NCBI GenBank assembly: GCA_003260025.2
Contig: QFZU02000013.1
Coordinates: 16,154-80,153, forward strand
Length of the DNA stretch: 64,000 bases
Direction: 5' to 3'
Source: Microbispora triticiradicis
GTDB taxonomy: Bacteria; Actinomycetota; Actinomycetes; Streptosporangiales; Streptosporangiaceae
Part shown: positions 44,620-53,321 of the stretch, piece by piece
Layout of the letters: each line of letters starts with the position of its first letter
How positions within the stretch are numbered: position 1 is the first letter of the stretch
Program-made: the position numbers and the translations under genes
The notes under the pieces: model-generated
Database searches by the model: none
Told to the model about the DNA's origin: nothing
Seen by the model: only the letters and a program-made list of their open reading frames with translations

Positions 44620-45330
44620 ATGACGGCATTCGGCGAAAGTCCTCCGTCCCGGCCCCGTCTCGACGGAAATTTTCCGGCGGACGTCGTCCGTGCCGGTTCC
44701 CGCCCGTGGGCGCCCCACGTGTGGTGGATGGCCCTGGTCGTCGGCGCCGCCGGCACCGGTTTCGTGTGGCTGGCCACGCCGCACACCAGGGAGATCCAGT
44801 CGCCCTGGCAGATGGTGGCCAAGCTCCTCGCGTTCGCCTGCCTGTGCGTGGCGATCGCGGTCTTCCCCTGGGTGTCGCCCCGGCTGAACTGGCTGCTCTA
44901 CGTCCCGTTCGTTCTCTTCACGGGCTACCTGATCCCGAGGATCAGCTGGTTCTACTACGGCGACGGCGCGCGGGCCCAGGGCGACAGCTTCTACACGCAT
45001 CTCTATCTGCTGCTCTATCCGGGCATCGTGCTCACGGTCGCCGCCGCGTACCGGATCGGCGGGGGCACGCCGGGCCGCTGCCTGAAGATCATGGCGACCG
45101 GCGTCCTCATCGTCTTCTCCGGCTTCCTCGACATCATGTGGTTCGTCGCCAACCCCGTCGAGATCCCCGAGACCATCGACGCGCCGCACATCAACCTGTT
45201 CACCGGGGGACCGATCTCGTTCGGCGCGACGATCGTGTTCGCCCTCGTGCACGTCCCGATCATCGTCGGGATCAATCTGCTTCCCCTGGACCGCTGGATC
45301 GGCCGTCTGCTCGGCGCGGACGACCGCTGA
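44620..45330 (+). CDS. Multi-pass membrane protein, first gene of the glycan cluster
   Basis: This 236-residue protein has about six membrane helices (for example VWWMALVVGAAGTGFVWLA, WLLYVPFVLFTGYLIP, THLYLLLYPGIVLTVAAAY). The loop WFYYGDGARAQGDSF and the segment IPETIDAPHINLFTGGP lie between helices. The ATG at 44620 follows AGGAAGG at a longish 12-base spacing. No family recognised. Its place before glycosyltransferases suggests a role in glycan polymerisation or export. Confidence 0.7.
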   Translation: MTAFGESPPSRPRLDGNFPADVVRAGSRPWAPHVWWMALVVGAAGTGFVWLATPHTREIQSPWQMVAKLLAFACLCVAIAVFPWVSPRLNWLLYVPFVLFTGYLIPRISWFYYGDGARAQGDSFYTHLYLLLYPGIVLTVAAAYRIGGGTPGRCLKIMATGVLIVFSGFLDIMWFVANPVEIPETIDAPHINLFTGGPISFGATIVFALVHVPIIVGINLLPLDRWIGRLLGADDR

Positions 45331-45378
45331 TCCTCTCCCTCGTTTCCCCGCAACCCGATACCTCCCGAGGAGGTGACT

Positions 45379-46227
45379 TTGCCGTACACGCATCCCGTGA
45401 CGCGTCCCGAGGACGGTTCCCCGGGCGGCTCCCTGGACGGCCGGATGGACAGTGCTGTCGACATCTCCGTGGCCGCGCCCGCGTACAACGAGGCGGAGAC
45501 CATCGCGGCGACGGTCAGCGAGTGGCAGGAGTATCTGGAGAACAACCCGGCCGTAGGCGACTGGGAGATCGTCGTCTGCGACGACGGCAGCGGTGACGCG
45601 ACCGGTGAGATCCTCGCCGGTCTGCGGGCCCGGTGCCCGCGTCTCGTCGTCGTCACGCATCATCGCAACCAGGGCGCGGGCGCGGCCATCGCCACCGCCA
45701 TCGCCCACACCCGGCTCGACTGGGTCGTGCTGCTCGACTCCGACGGCCAGTTCCCGATCGCCAACCTCGATCGGGTCGTCCCGCGCATCCGGGCCGGGGA
45801 GGCCATGGCGTTCTCCGGCGCCCGGATCAGGAAGGCCGACGGCGCGGCGTACCGCTGGGGGTCGGCGGCCAGCGGCGCGGTCAGCAACCTGCTGCACGGC
45901 ACCCGCTACCGCGACTTCAACTCGATCTTCAAGGTGGTGTACGGCCCGCTGTTCCGGGCTCTGCCCCTGGAGTCGGGCGGCATGAACTGCTCGACCGAGA
46001 TCACCGCCCGGGTCGCCGAGATCGGCCACGAGTGGGTGGAGGTGCCCATCGAGCACCGCGAGCGCGGCGGGGGCCGGCGCGGCTGGCGGTTCTGGCGCGG
46101 TGCGCGCGACCGCGCCCTGTTCGTCGTCTATCTCGGTTTCCGTCACTGGCTGCTGCGCCGGGGGGTCCTGCGGCCTCCCACCCCCGGCGCCGTCACGCCC
46201 GCGCCGGTCACCGAGGAGGCCCGATGA
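45379..46227 (+). CDS. Glycosyltransferase family 2, DPM-like
   Basis: This 282-residue protein has a GT-A fold: VAAPAYNEAETIAATVSEW, IVVCDDGSGDATGEIL, NQGAGAAIATAIAHT, and the metal-binding DSDGQF. It resembles polyprenyl-phosphate mannosyl/glucosyltransferases but lacks the C-terminal membrane helices. The TTG at 45379 is the probable start, since GAGGAGG ends five bases before it; a GTG at 45373 overlaps the ribosome site. It overlaps the CofD-like gene by 4 bp. Confidence 0.85.
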   Translation: MPYTHPVTRPEDGSPGGSLDGRMDSAVDISVAAPAYNEAETIAATVSEWQEYLENNPAVGDWEIVVCDDGSGDATGEILAGLRARCPRLVVVTHHRNQGAGAAIATAIAHTRLDWVVLLDSDGQFPIANLDRVVPRIRAGEAMAFSGARIRKADGAAYRWGSAASGAVSNLLHGTRYRDFNSIFKVVYGPLFRALPLESGGMNCSTEITARVAEIGHEWVEVPIEHRERGGGRRGWRFWRGARDRALFVVYLGFRHWLLRRGVLRPPTPGAVTPAPVTEEAR

Positions 46228-47468
46228 GCGTCGCGGTCACCATGTTCAACGGCGGACGCGGAGCGGCCAGCATCGCGAGGGGCATGCTGGTCACTCCCGG
46301 TGTCGATCTGTCGCTGGTGGTCAACGGCTACGACAACGGCCACTCCACCGGCGCGCTGCGGCGCTACCTGCCCGGGATGCTCGGGCCGTCGGACTTCCGC
46401 AAGAACCTGCTGCTCCACCTCGATCCCGCCGACCCGGCGCAGGTCGCGCTGGCGACGGTGCTCGAACACCGCCTGCCGGCCGGGACCACGCCCGCCGGGC
46501 TGACCGAGGTCATCGAGGCCGTCGCCGCGCGGCGCGGCCGGTTCGCCGCGCTGCCGGAGGAGGCGTCCGCGCTCGTCGCGGCGCACCTGCGCGCCTTCGC
46601 CCGGCGGCTCGCCGCCGCTCCCCAGGGGTTCGACCTCGCCGACTGCGCGCTCGGCAACCTCGTGTTCGCCGGGGCGTACCTGCGGCTCGGCCGGGACTTC
46701 AACGCCGCCGTCGACGCCTGCGCCCGGGCGTTCGGCTCGCCCGTACGGCTGCTCAACGTGACCAACGGGGAGAACGCGTTCCTCGTCGCGCTGAGGCGGG
46801 ACGGCACGCTGCTGGCCGACGAGGCCGACATCGTCGCGCCGCGCGACCAGCGGCGGCCGCAGGCGACGATCACCGATCTGTTCCTGCTGCGCGAGCCGGT
46901 CGGCGGGCGGCGGCGGGCCGAACTGGAGGCGTCGCCCCCCGAGTGGGCGAGGGATGACCTGCTCGAGGACCGCGCCGAGGTCACGCCGAACCCGCGGGCG
47001 CTGGAGGCGATCAGGAACGCCGACCTCATCGTGTACGGCCCCGGAACACCGCACTCCTCACTGCTGCCCAGTTATCTCACGCCGGGCGTGGCGGACGCCG
47101 TGGCGCGGAGCCGGGCGGCGGCGAAGGTCTTCGTCGTCAACACCCGCGACGACCACGACAGCCGGGGGCTGAGCGCGCCGGACCTCGTGGACCGCACGCT
47201 GGCCTACCTCGGCGACCCCGGCAACCGGCGGCGCCTGGTGACCCACGTCCTCAGCCATCAGGGACCGGACGCGGCCGCGGGAGCCGAAGTCACGCCGGGC
47301 GTTCCGACGGTGCCGCACGGGGTGCTCGGGCGGGGCGAGTGGGCGGGGGCCCGCTGGCTCACCGCCGACCTGGAGGACCCGGGCCACCCCGGCGCGCATC
47401 ACGGGAGGCGTACGGCCGAGGCGCTGCTCGCCATCAGACACGAGGCGGCGCTGGCGGGGGCCCGGTGA
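46224..47468 (+). CDS. CofD/YvcK-like protein
   Basis: This 414-residue protein follows the YvcK/CofD pattern: VTMFNGGRGAASIARGML, YDNGHSTGALRRYLPGMLGPSDFRKNLLLHLD, FDLADCALGNLVFAGAYLRLGRDFNAAVDACARAFG, and NADLIVYGPGTPHSSLLPSYLTPGVADAV. CofD transfers a phospho-acid group from a nucleotide donor in F420 synthesis, while YvcK binds UDP-GlcNAc and affects wall metabolism. In this cluster, coupled to a HAD phosphatase and a nucleotidyltransferase, a donor-transfer or UDP-sugar role is inferred. No other F420 genes are present. Confidence 0.8.
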   Translation: MSVAVTMFNGGRGAASIARGMLVTPGVDLSLVVNGYDNGHSTGALRRYLPGMLGPSDFRKNLLLHLDPADPAQVALATVLEHRLPAGTTPAGLTEVIEAVAARRGRFAALPEEASALVAAHLRAFARRLAAAPQGFDLADCALGNLVFAGAYLRLGRDFNAAVDACARAFGSPVRLLNVTNGENAFLVALRRDGTLLADEADIVAPRDQRRPQATITDLFLLREPVGGRRRAELEASPPEWARDDLLEDRAEVTPNPRALEAIRNADLIVYGPGTPHSSLLPSYLTPGVADAVARSRAAAKVFVVNTRDDHDSRGLSAPDLVDRTLAYLGDPGNRRRLVTHVLSHQGPDAAAGAEVTPGVPTVPHGVLGRGEWAGARWLTADLEDPGHPGAHHGRRTAEALLAIRHEAALAGAR

Positions 47469-48157
47469 CCGATCTCCTGGCGGACGCCTGTGCCCGCCGC
47501 GTCTGGCTCTTCGATCTCGATGGCACCCTCGTCGACTCCTGCCCGGCCCACGAGGCGGCCTTCCGGCAGGCCATCGCCGAGGTCGCGCCCGGCCTGCTCG
47601 CCTCCTTCCGGTACGCGGACCACACCGGCGCGAGCACCCGTGAGGTTGCGGTGCGGCTGCTGGGCGACACCGAGGAGGCGGCCCGGCTGGCCCGGCTCAA
47701 GCAGCGGCTGTACCGCGAGAACCTTGGAACGGTGGCCGTGTTCCCCGGCGCGCGGCGGCTGCTCGCCCGCCTGACCACCACCGGCCGGGCGGCGTACCTG
47801 GTCACCGGCGGCAGCCGCGCCTCGGTCGAGCGGACGCTCGCGGAGCGGTCCCTCGACGCGTACTTCATCGACGTGCTCACCGGCGACGACCTCCCGGTGA
47901 GCAAGCCCGACCCGGCCTGCTACGCGTACGCCTGCGAGCACTGGGGTCTCGACCCCGGCGCGGTGGTGGTGCTGGAGGACTCCGCGCACGGCGTCGCGTC
48001 GGCGGTCGGCGCGGGCCTGGCGACCATCCACGTGCACGTCGCCGAGCCGGCCCCGGGGGCGGTCGCGGCCCGCGACCTGGAGAAGATCGCCACCCTGCTG
48101 GACAAGGACGCGGAGACGGCCGCGGAGAAGGACGTGGAGGTGAGCGGTGCGTGCTGA
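47465..48157 (+). CDS. HAD family hydrolase
   Basis: This 230-residue hydrolase has motif I FDLDGTLVDS, motif II LVTGGSR, the conserved lysine in SKPDPACYAYA and motif IV VVLEDSAHGVASA. The cap type resembles phosphoglycolate phosphatase and beta-phosphoglucomutase. It overlaps the CofD-like gene (GTGA) and the nucleotidyltransferase gene (11 bp). It probably dephosphorylates or isomerises a sugar phosphate feeding the cluster. Confidence 0.85.
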   Translation: MTDLLADACARRVWLFDLDGTLVDSCPAHEAAFRQAIAEVAPGLLASFRYADHTGASTREVAVRLLGDTEEAARLARLKQRLYRENLGTVAVFPGARRLLARLTTTGRAAYLVTGGSRASVERTLAERSLDAYFIDVLTGDDLPVSKPDPACYAYACEHWGLDPGAVVVLEDSAHGVASAVGAGLATIHVHVAEPAPGAVAARDLEKIATLLDKDAETAAEKDVEVSGAC

Positions 48158-48914
48158 GCGGATCTGCGCGGTGATCCCGGCCGCCGGGCGGGGCACCCGC
48201 CTGGGGCTCGGCATCCCGAAGATCATGGTGGAGGTCGCCGACGGCGTCACCGTGTGGCACGTGCTCCACCAGCGGCTCCGGCCGCACGTGGAGCACGTCC
48301 ACGTCGTGATGTCCCCCGAGGGGGAGGGGCCGTTCCGCGCGCTCGCGGCGGCGGAGATCGCGGCGGGATCGGTCTCGGTGAGCGTGCAGGAGTCGCCCAC
48401 CGGCATGGGCGGGGCGATCTTCGGCGCGGCCCCGCACTGGAGCGGCCACGACGTGATCCTGGTGGTCTGGGGCGACCAGGCGAACCTGTCGCCCTCGACC
48501 ATCCGCGAGGTGGCCGAGACCCACGAGAAGGGCCTCACGCTGCCGCTCGTGCCGATGCCGGACCCGTACGTGGAGTACGAACTGGACGACCAGGGCGTGC
48601 TGACGCGGGTGCGGCAGACCAGGGAGGGCGACGAGTGCCGCCCCGGCGGGCTCGGCGACGTGGGCGTCTTCTGCCTCGACGTCGCCGGGCTGCACGAGGA
48701 GTGGACGCGCTACCTGGCAGAGGCGGCGGTGGGGGCCGCCGTGGGGGCGCGCACCGGAGAGGTCAACTTCCTGCCGTTCCTGCCGCACCTGTCGCGCGAG
48801 CGGGGCTGGCCGCTGACCGTGGTGCCGGTCGCCGATCCCGGCGAGGCGCGTGGCGTCAACACGGCCGACGACCTCGAGTTCGCCCGGAGGGCGTACCTGC
48901 GGTGGGCGCGCTGA
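48147..48914 (+). CDS. GlmU-like sugar-phosphate nucleotidyltransferase
   Basis: This 255-residue protein has the pyrophosphorylase signature AVIPAAGRGTRLGLGIPKIM, then QESPTGMGGAI and VVWGDQANLSPSTI, where the Asp of WGDQ would bind metal. It ends NTADDLEFARRAYL like the N-terminal domain of GlmU, but lacks GlmU's left-handed helix acetyltransferase domain. It should activate a sugar 1-phosphate as an NDP-sugar for the cluster's glycosyltransferases. GTG start at 48147. Confidence 0.82.
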   Translation: MRAERICAVIPAAGRGTRLGLGIPKIMVEVADGVTVWHVLHQRLRPHVEHVHVVMSPEGEGPFRALAAAEIAAGSVSVSVQESPTGMGGAIFGAAPHWSGHDVILVVWGDQANLSPSTIREVAETHEKGLTLPLVPMPDPYVEYELDDQGVLTRVRQTREGDECRPGGLGDVGVFCLDVAGLHEEWTRYLAEAAVGAAVGARTGEVNFLPFLPHLSRERGWPLTVVPVADPGEARGVNTADDLEFARRAYLRWAR

Positions 48915-50191
48915 CGGAGCGGGCGGCCGCGCTGCTGGCCGCCCACCGCTGGGCGGCCGGGCCCACGCTGGTCAGCACCGTCGCCAGCGGCACGGCCGCG
49001 GCGACCACGCTCGTCATCGCCCGGGGCACCGGAGCCGCGGCGTTCGGCCACTTCACCGTCGTCCTGTCGATCGCGCTGATCGTCACGGTCGGCATGCTGA
49101 TGAGCCTCAACCTCGTCATGTTCCAGGAGCTGCCGCGGGCCGAGCCCGGCGCGCGGCCTGCCCTGGTGACCACGGCGCTGCTGTCGACGCTCGTGCTGGG
49201 CGCGGCGGTGTTCGCCGCCGGGCTGCTGGCCGCCGGGCCGCTGACCGCCGCGCTCGGCGTGGACGTCCGCACGCTGGCCTTCGCGCTCGCGCTGGCGTTG
49301 TCGATGACGCTCAACCAGCTCACCGAGAGCTTCCTGCGGGGGCTGAAGCGGTTCAGCCTCGTCGCGTGGCTCAAGCTCGCCGTCGCGGTCGCCTATCTGG
49401 GCACCGCCGCGTTCTGCCTGCTCGCCCTCGACGTGCGCGACGCGGAGCCGTACCTCGTCGCGCTGATCGGCACGAACCTCGTGTTCGCCGCGCTCTCCTT
49501 CGCCGGGTTCGAGGTCAGGCCGAGGCTCTGGTCGCGGGCGCTGGCCCGCTCGACGTACCGGCACGGCGCGTACGTCACCGCAATCGGCGCGCTCACCGCC
49601 GTGGCGTTCGGGGTCGACGTGATCTTCCTGAACCACTGGGCGCCTCCCGCCGACGTCGGCGTCTACTCCGTCTACAACGGGTTCCCCAAGCGGCTGCTGG
49701 GCGTGGTGTTCACCGACGGTGTCGGCCTGGTGCTGCTGCCCACGCTGGCGACCCTGGACAAGCCCGCGGTGATGCGGCGCATCGCCCGGCTCGGCCCGGC
49801 CGTCTTCGCCGCGACGGCCGTGTTCTCGTTCGCGGCGAGCACGGTCTTCTTCCTGCTGATGGGCGGGGAGTATCCGTACTCGCTCGGGCTGATGGCCCTG
49901 TCGGCGCTGGGGATCGGCGCGCACACGGTCTTCAACCTCTACCAGGTCGCCCTGACGATGGACGGGGTGCGGGGGGCCCGGGTGCTCATCGGCTGCCTGC
50001 TGGCCGGCACGCCGCTCGCGCTCGGCGGTCAGGCGGCGCTCATCGCCTGGCAGGGACTGACCGGCGGGCTGGTCGCCTTCGCCCTGACCAATCTCATCCT
50101 CGTGGCCGTCGTGGTGGCCGCCTGCGCCCGGTTGTACCGGCCCGGCGAGCCTCCCGCGGCCGTGACCGGCGTACGGGAGGCACGGCGATGA
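48902..50191 (+). CDS. Polysaccharide flippase (MOP superfamily)
   Basis: This 429-residue protein has about twelve membrane helices in the Wzx-like arrangement. TVASGTAAATTLVIARGTGAAAFGHFTVVLSIALI at the start and YNGFPKRLLGVVFTDGVGLVLLPTLA in the middle are typical. It should flip a lipid-linked oligosaccharide across the membrane. The GTG at 48902 overlaps the preceding gene by 13 bp. Confidence 0.85.
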   Translation: MGALTERAAALLAAHRWAAGPTLVSTVASGTAAATTLVIARGTGAAAFGHFTVVLSIALIVTVGMLMSLNLVMFQELPRAEPGARPALVTTALLSTLVLGAAVFAAGLLAAGPLTAALGVDVRTLAFALALALSMTLNQLTESFLRGLKRFSLVAWLKLAVAVAYLGTAAFCLLALDVRDAEPYLVALIGTNLVFAALSFAGFEVRPRLWSRALARSTYRHGAYVTAIGALTAVAFGVDVIFLNHWAPPADVGVYSVYNGFPKRLLGVVFTDGVGLVLLPTLATLDKPAVMRRIARLGPAVFAATAVFSFAASTVFFLLMGGEYPYSLGLMALSALGIGAHTVFNLYQVALTMDGVRGARVLIGCLLAGTPLALGGQAALIAWQGLTGGLVAFALTNLILVAVVVAACARLYRPGEPPAAVTGVREARR

Positions 50192-51453
50192 GGATCGCCT
50201 TCGTCATCAACCAGTTCCCGCCCAACATCACGGCGGGGCTCGGCCGGTACGCCGAGATGATCGCGCCGCACCTGTCGAGCGGCCACGACCTCGCCGTCCT
50301 CACCCTGAACGACGGCGGGCTGCCGGTGTGGGAGCGGGCCGGCGGCGTCACGGCGTACCGGCCGCGCGGGCGCGTGCTCGGGTGGGTGCTCGGCGCGGTC
50401 GCCCGCGGGCGGCGGCTCAACCGCACGCGGGGCGCGGAGTTCCTCCTGCTCGCGCTGACCGTCGTGGTGAGCAACTGGCGTTACTTCCTGCTGCTGCGGC
50501 GGCTGCCTCCCGCCCGGCGGCCGGACGTCGTCGCCGTCCACGACTCGACGAACTTCCTGTGCGGCCTGCTGAGTCACTACGTGCTGCGGCTCCCGGTGGT
50601 CTTCCACGTCCACACGACCGAGTACGGCGTGGCGCGGCAGCGCAGCATCACCGACCCGCTCGGCCTGTTCGCCGCGCTGGAGCGGTGGCTGGCGCGGATC
50701 TCCCGCCGGGTCGTGGTGGCCACCCCCGAGGTGCGTGAGCAACTGCTCGCGGCGGGGTGGGACCGGACGCCGATCGACGTCGTCCGGCTGGGCGGCACGT
50801 ACGAACGGGTGGTGGCCGACCCCGGCTTCGACCGGGAGAAGCTGCGGCTGGGGGCGGCGGATCTGCGCGCCCGGCTCGGCATCGGCGCGGAGGATCCGGT
50901 GCTGCTGTTCGTCGGCCGGATCGAACGGCAGAAGGGCGTCTACGAACTGCTGGAGGCGATGCCCGCGATCGCCGCGGCCGTGCCCGGCCTGCGCCTGGTG
51001 ATCGTGGGCGAGGGGGACGAGGACGGCGTGCGGCGCATCGCCGCCGGGTCGGGGCTCGGCGACCGGGTGCTGACCTCGGGCGGCTTCGTGGACGGCCAGG
51101 CCCTGCTGGAGCACTACGCGATGGCCGACGCCTGCGTCTTCCCCTCGCTGTTCGAGCCGTTCGGGCTGGTGGCGACCGAGGCGATGGCGCTGTCCCGCCC
51201 GGTGATCCTGGGCGACGGCTTCTCCCGGATCTTCCTCGGCGACCCCGCCGAGCCCGCCGTGCGGTTCGTACGGGCGGACGAGCCGGGTGACATCGCCGAG
51301 GGGGTCGTCGAGGTCATGAGCGACCCGGACCTGCGCCGCGCGCTCGCCGAGCGGGGGGAGCGGCTGGTGCGCGAGACGCTGAGCTGGCGCCGCGCCGCCG
51401 ACGAGACGCTGGCCGTGTACGCCGGATCGGCGGGGAAGGCGGGCCGCCGGTGA
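50188..51453 (+). CDS. Glycosyltransferase family 4
   Basis: This 421-residue GT-B enzyme has the N-terminal acceptor domain INQFPPNITAGLGRYAEMIAPHL and HVHTTEYG. The C-terminal donor domain has LLFVGRIERQKGVYELLEAMPAI, then FPSLFEPFGLVATEAMA with the E-x7-E catalytic motif. It probably adds a sugar to the lipid-linked intermediate. Overlaps of 4 bp on both sides tie it into the operon. Confidence 0.9.
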   Translation: MRIAFVINQFPPNITAGLGRYAEMIAPHLSSGHDLAVLTLNDGGLPVWERAGGVTAYRPRGRVLGWVLGAVARGRRLNRTRGAEFLLLALTVVVSNWRYFLLLRRLPPARRPDVVAVHDSTNFLCGLLSHYVLRLPVVFHVHTTEYGVARQRSITDPLGLFAALERWLARISRRVVVATPEVREQLLAAGWDRTPIDVVRLGGTYERVVADPGFDREKLRLGAADLRARLGIGAEDPVLLFVGRIERQKGVYELLEAMPAIAAAVPGLRLVIVGEGDEDGVRRIAAGSGLGDRVLTSGGFVDGQALLEHYAMADACVFPSLFEPFGLVATEAMALSRPVILGDGFSRIFLGDPAEPAVRFVRADEPGDIAEGVVEVMSDPDLRRALAERGERLVRETLSWRRAADETLAVYAGSAGKAGRR

Positions 51454-52445
51454 TCTCCCTGGTGGTGCCCTGCTACAACGCCGCCAAGACCCTGCGGCTG
51501 TGCCTGGAGTCGGTGCTCGCGCAGACGCGGCGGCCCGGCGAGGTCGTCGTGGTGGACGACGCCTCCACCGACGGCTCGGCGGAGATCGCCGAGGAGCTGG
51601 GCTGCCGGGTCGTGCGCCTGCCGGAGAACCGGGGCGTCTCGGCCGCCCGCAACGCCGGGATCGACGCCACCACCGGCGACGTGATCTTCTTCCTCGACGC
51701 CGACGTGGCGCTGCGGCCCGACGCCGTGGCGGGCGCGATGGAGATCCTGGAGCGCGACCCGGAGGTCGGCTGCGTGCACGGCGTCTACGACGTCGAGCCC
51801 CTGATCGACGACGGCCCGGTCGAGTGGTACCGCATCCTGCACGCGGTCCACTGGCGGCGCCGCCACCTCGGGGAGGTCAACAGCGTCGTCTTCGCCCTCG
51901 CCGCGATCCGCCGCGACGTGCTGCTCGCCGCCGGCCGGTTCGACGAGCGGCTGCGCGACTGCGAGGACGTCGAGTACAGCAGCAGGCTCGCCGTGCGCAG
52001 CCGCATCGTGCTGACCGACACGGTCGTGGGTCGCCACGACGACGGCAGCCGCCTGCTGCCGATCCTCACCGAGCAGTGGCGGCGGGCCCTGCCGTTGATC
52101 CCGCTCGCCCTGGCCACCGCCCGGCGCGGCGCGGCCAAGCCCGAGCACGCCAACAGCCCGGCCGGCATCCTCTCCTGCGCGCTCGCCCTGGCGTGCCTCG
52201 TGCTGGTGCTGCTGAGCGTGCCGCTCGGGCTGTTCCACCCGCTCGCGTCCGTGCTGCCCGCGGCGTTCGTCGCCGGGTTCGCGGCCGCCGATCCGGTGCT
52301 GGTCGGGTTCGTACGCCGGCAGCGCGGGGTGGCGTTCACGGCCTACTTCATGGCCGTCCACCTCGCCGTACACGTCGTGCTGGTCACCGGCCTGGCGGCC
52401 GGCTCCCTGCGCCTGCTGTGCGGGAGCCGGACCGAGGCGGCGTGA
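51450..52445 (+). CDS. Glycosyltransferase family 2 with C-terminal membrane helices
   Basis: This 331-residue enzyme has MISLVVPCYNAAKTLRLCLESVL, VVVDDASTDGSAEIA, NRGVSAARNAGI and the metal-binding FFLDADV. The C-terminal part has about three membrane helices. It is the last gene of the cluster and converges on the Cip1-like gene 18 bp away. Confidence 0.88.
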   Translation: MISLVVPCYNAAKTLRLCLESVLAQTRRPGEVVVVDDASTDGSAEIAEELGCRVVRLPENRGVSAARNAGIDATTGDVIFFLDADVALRPDAVAGAMEILERDPEVGCVHGVYDVEPLIDDGPVEWYRILHAVHWRRRHLGEVNSVVFALAAIRRDVLLAAGRFDERLRDCEDVEYSSRLAVRSRIVLTDTVVGRHDDGSRLLPILTEQWRRALPLIPLALATARRGAAKPEHANSPAGILSCALALACLVLVLLSVPLGLFHPLASVLPAAFVAGFAAADPVLVGFVRRQRGVAFTAYFMAVHLAVHVVLVTGLAAGSLRLLCGSRTEAA

Positions 52446-52463
52446 CGGGTCGGGCGTCCGGGA

Positions 52464-53240
52464 TCAGGCGCAGCCGACGCGGCCGGTGCTCAGCGTGATG
52501 TCGTCCATCCAGAGGTCGTACGCCGAGGGAGCGGGGTTCGGCTGGTAGAGCTGCCAGCCGAGCTTCACCGTGTCGAACCTGGGGAAGACGAAGTCGGCGT
52601 CGTTGCCGCCGTGGGCGCGGGTGGAGACGGTCAGATCGGGCTGGGGGACGCCGTCGAACCACACCGAGATCCGGTTGTCGGCGGGGTCCATTCGCCACTC
52701 GACGCACTGCCAGACGCCGGCCCGGGAGGGCGCGGACTCGCGCCAGTCGGTCCAGTCGCCGGTGGGGCCGCCGTCCGCGCCGACGCCCCACAGGTCCTTG
52801 CCCAGCGTGGGGACGTACTGCCCGCCGAGCGGCCGGACGATCTCCGGGCCCGCGCCGGTGGCCTCGACGAGCGTGTAGTGCGCCCAGTCGGGCGCGGTGG
52901 GGAACGCCTTCACGCGCAGCCGGACGCGGCCGTAGAAGCCGTTGCCGGGAGGGGCGAAGTCGTCCACCCTGAGGAAGGCCCGGCCGTTGCCCTCGGTGTG
53001 GACGTGCAGCACCTTCTGGCCGCCCGCCGCGGGTTCGACGGTGAGCGTGCCGTGCTTGGTGTCGACGCCCCACTTGAGGCTGGCCGCGCCGCCGACGGGC
53101 AGCGACTGGAAGTCCTCGCAGAACAGCGCGGCCTTCTTCGCGCAGGTCCCCGGCCCGTGCCCGCCTGTGGCGGAGGCGACCGAGGTCGCCGTCAGCGGCA
53201 GCAGCAGGGCCAGACCGGCCGCGGATAACACTCGTCTCAC
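52464..53240 (-). CDS. Secreted Cip1-like protein (putative polysaccharide lyase)
   Basis: This 258-residue protein has a signal peptide (cleavage near VASA). It resembles fungal cellulose-induced protein Cip1 (EDFQSLPVG; WQCVEWRMDPADNRISVWFDG; VKLGWQLYQPN; LWMDDITLSTGRVGC). Fungal Cip1 has a jelly-roll fold with reported glucuronan lyase activity, so lyase action on a uronic-acid polymer is inferred. It starts at a GTG behind GGGAG. Codon 5 is a rare TTA (53228-53226). A perfect CebR/CelR-type box lies 48-61 bases upstream. Confidence 0.75.
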   Translation of the reverse strand: MRRVLSAAGLALLLPLTATSVASATGGHGPGTCAKKAALFCEDFQSLPVGGAASLKWGVDTKHGTLTVEPAAGGQKVLHVHTEGNGRAFLRVDDFAPPGNGFYGRVRLRVKAFPTAPDWAHYTLVEATGAGPEIVRPLGGQYVPTLGKDLWGVGADGGPTGDWTDWRESAPSRAGVWQCVEWRMDPADNRISVWFDGVPQPDLTVSTRAHGGNDADFVFPRFDTVKLGWQLYQPNPAPSAYDLWMDDITLSTGRVGCA

Positions 53241-53287
53241 AACACGCTCCCTTTCCCGGTGACAAGGCAGAAGAAAGGTACGTCATT

Positions 53288-53301
53288 TGGGAGCGCTCCC
53301 A
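53288..53301. promoter_or_regulatory. Perfect CebR/CelR-type operator between divergent lyase genes
   Basis: TGGGAGCGCTCCCA is a perfect 14-bp palindrome, identical to the known target of actinobacterial CebR/CelR repressors. It lies between the Cip1-like gene and the PL8 lyase gene and could control both. Confidence 0.8.
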
Positions 53302-53321
53302 TAGATGTCTGCCGAAGATCG

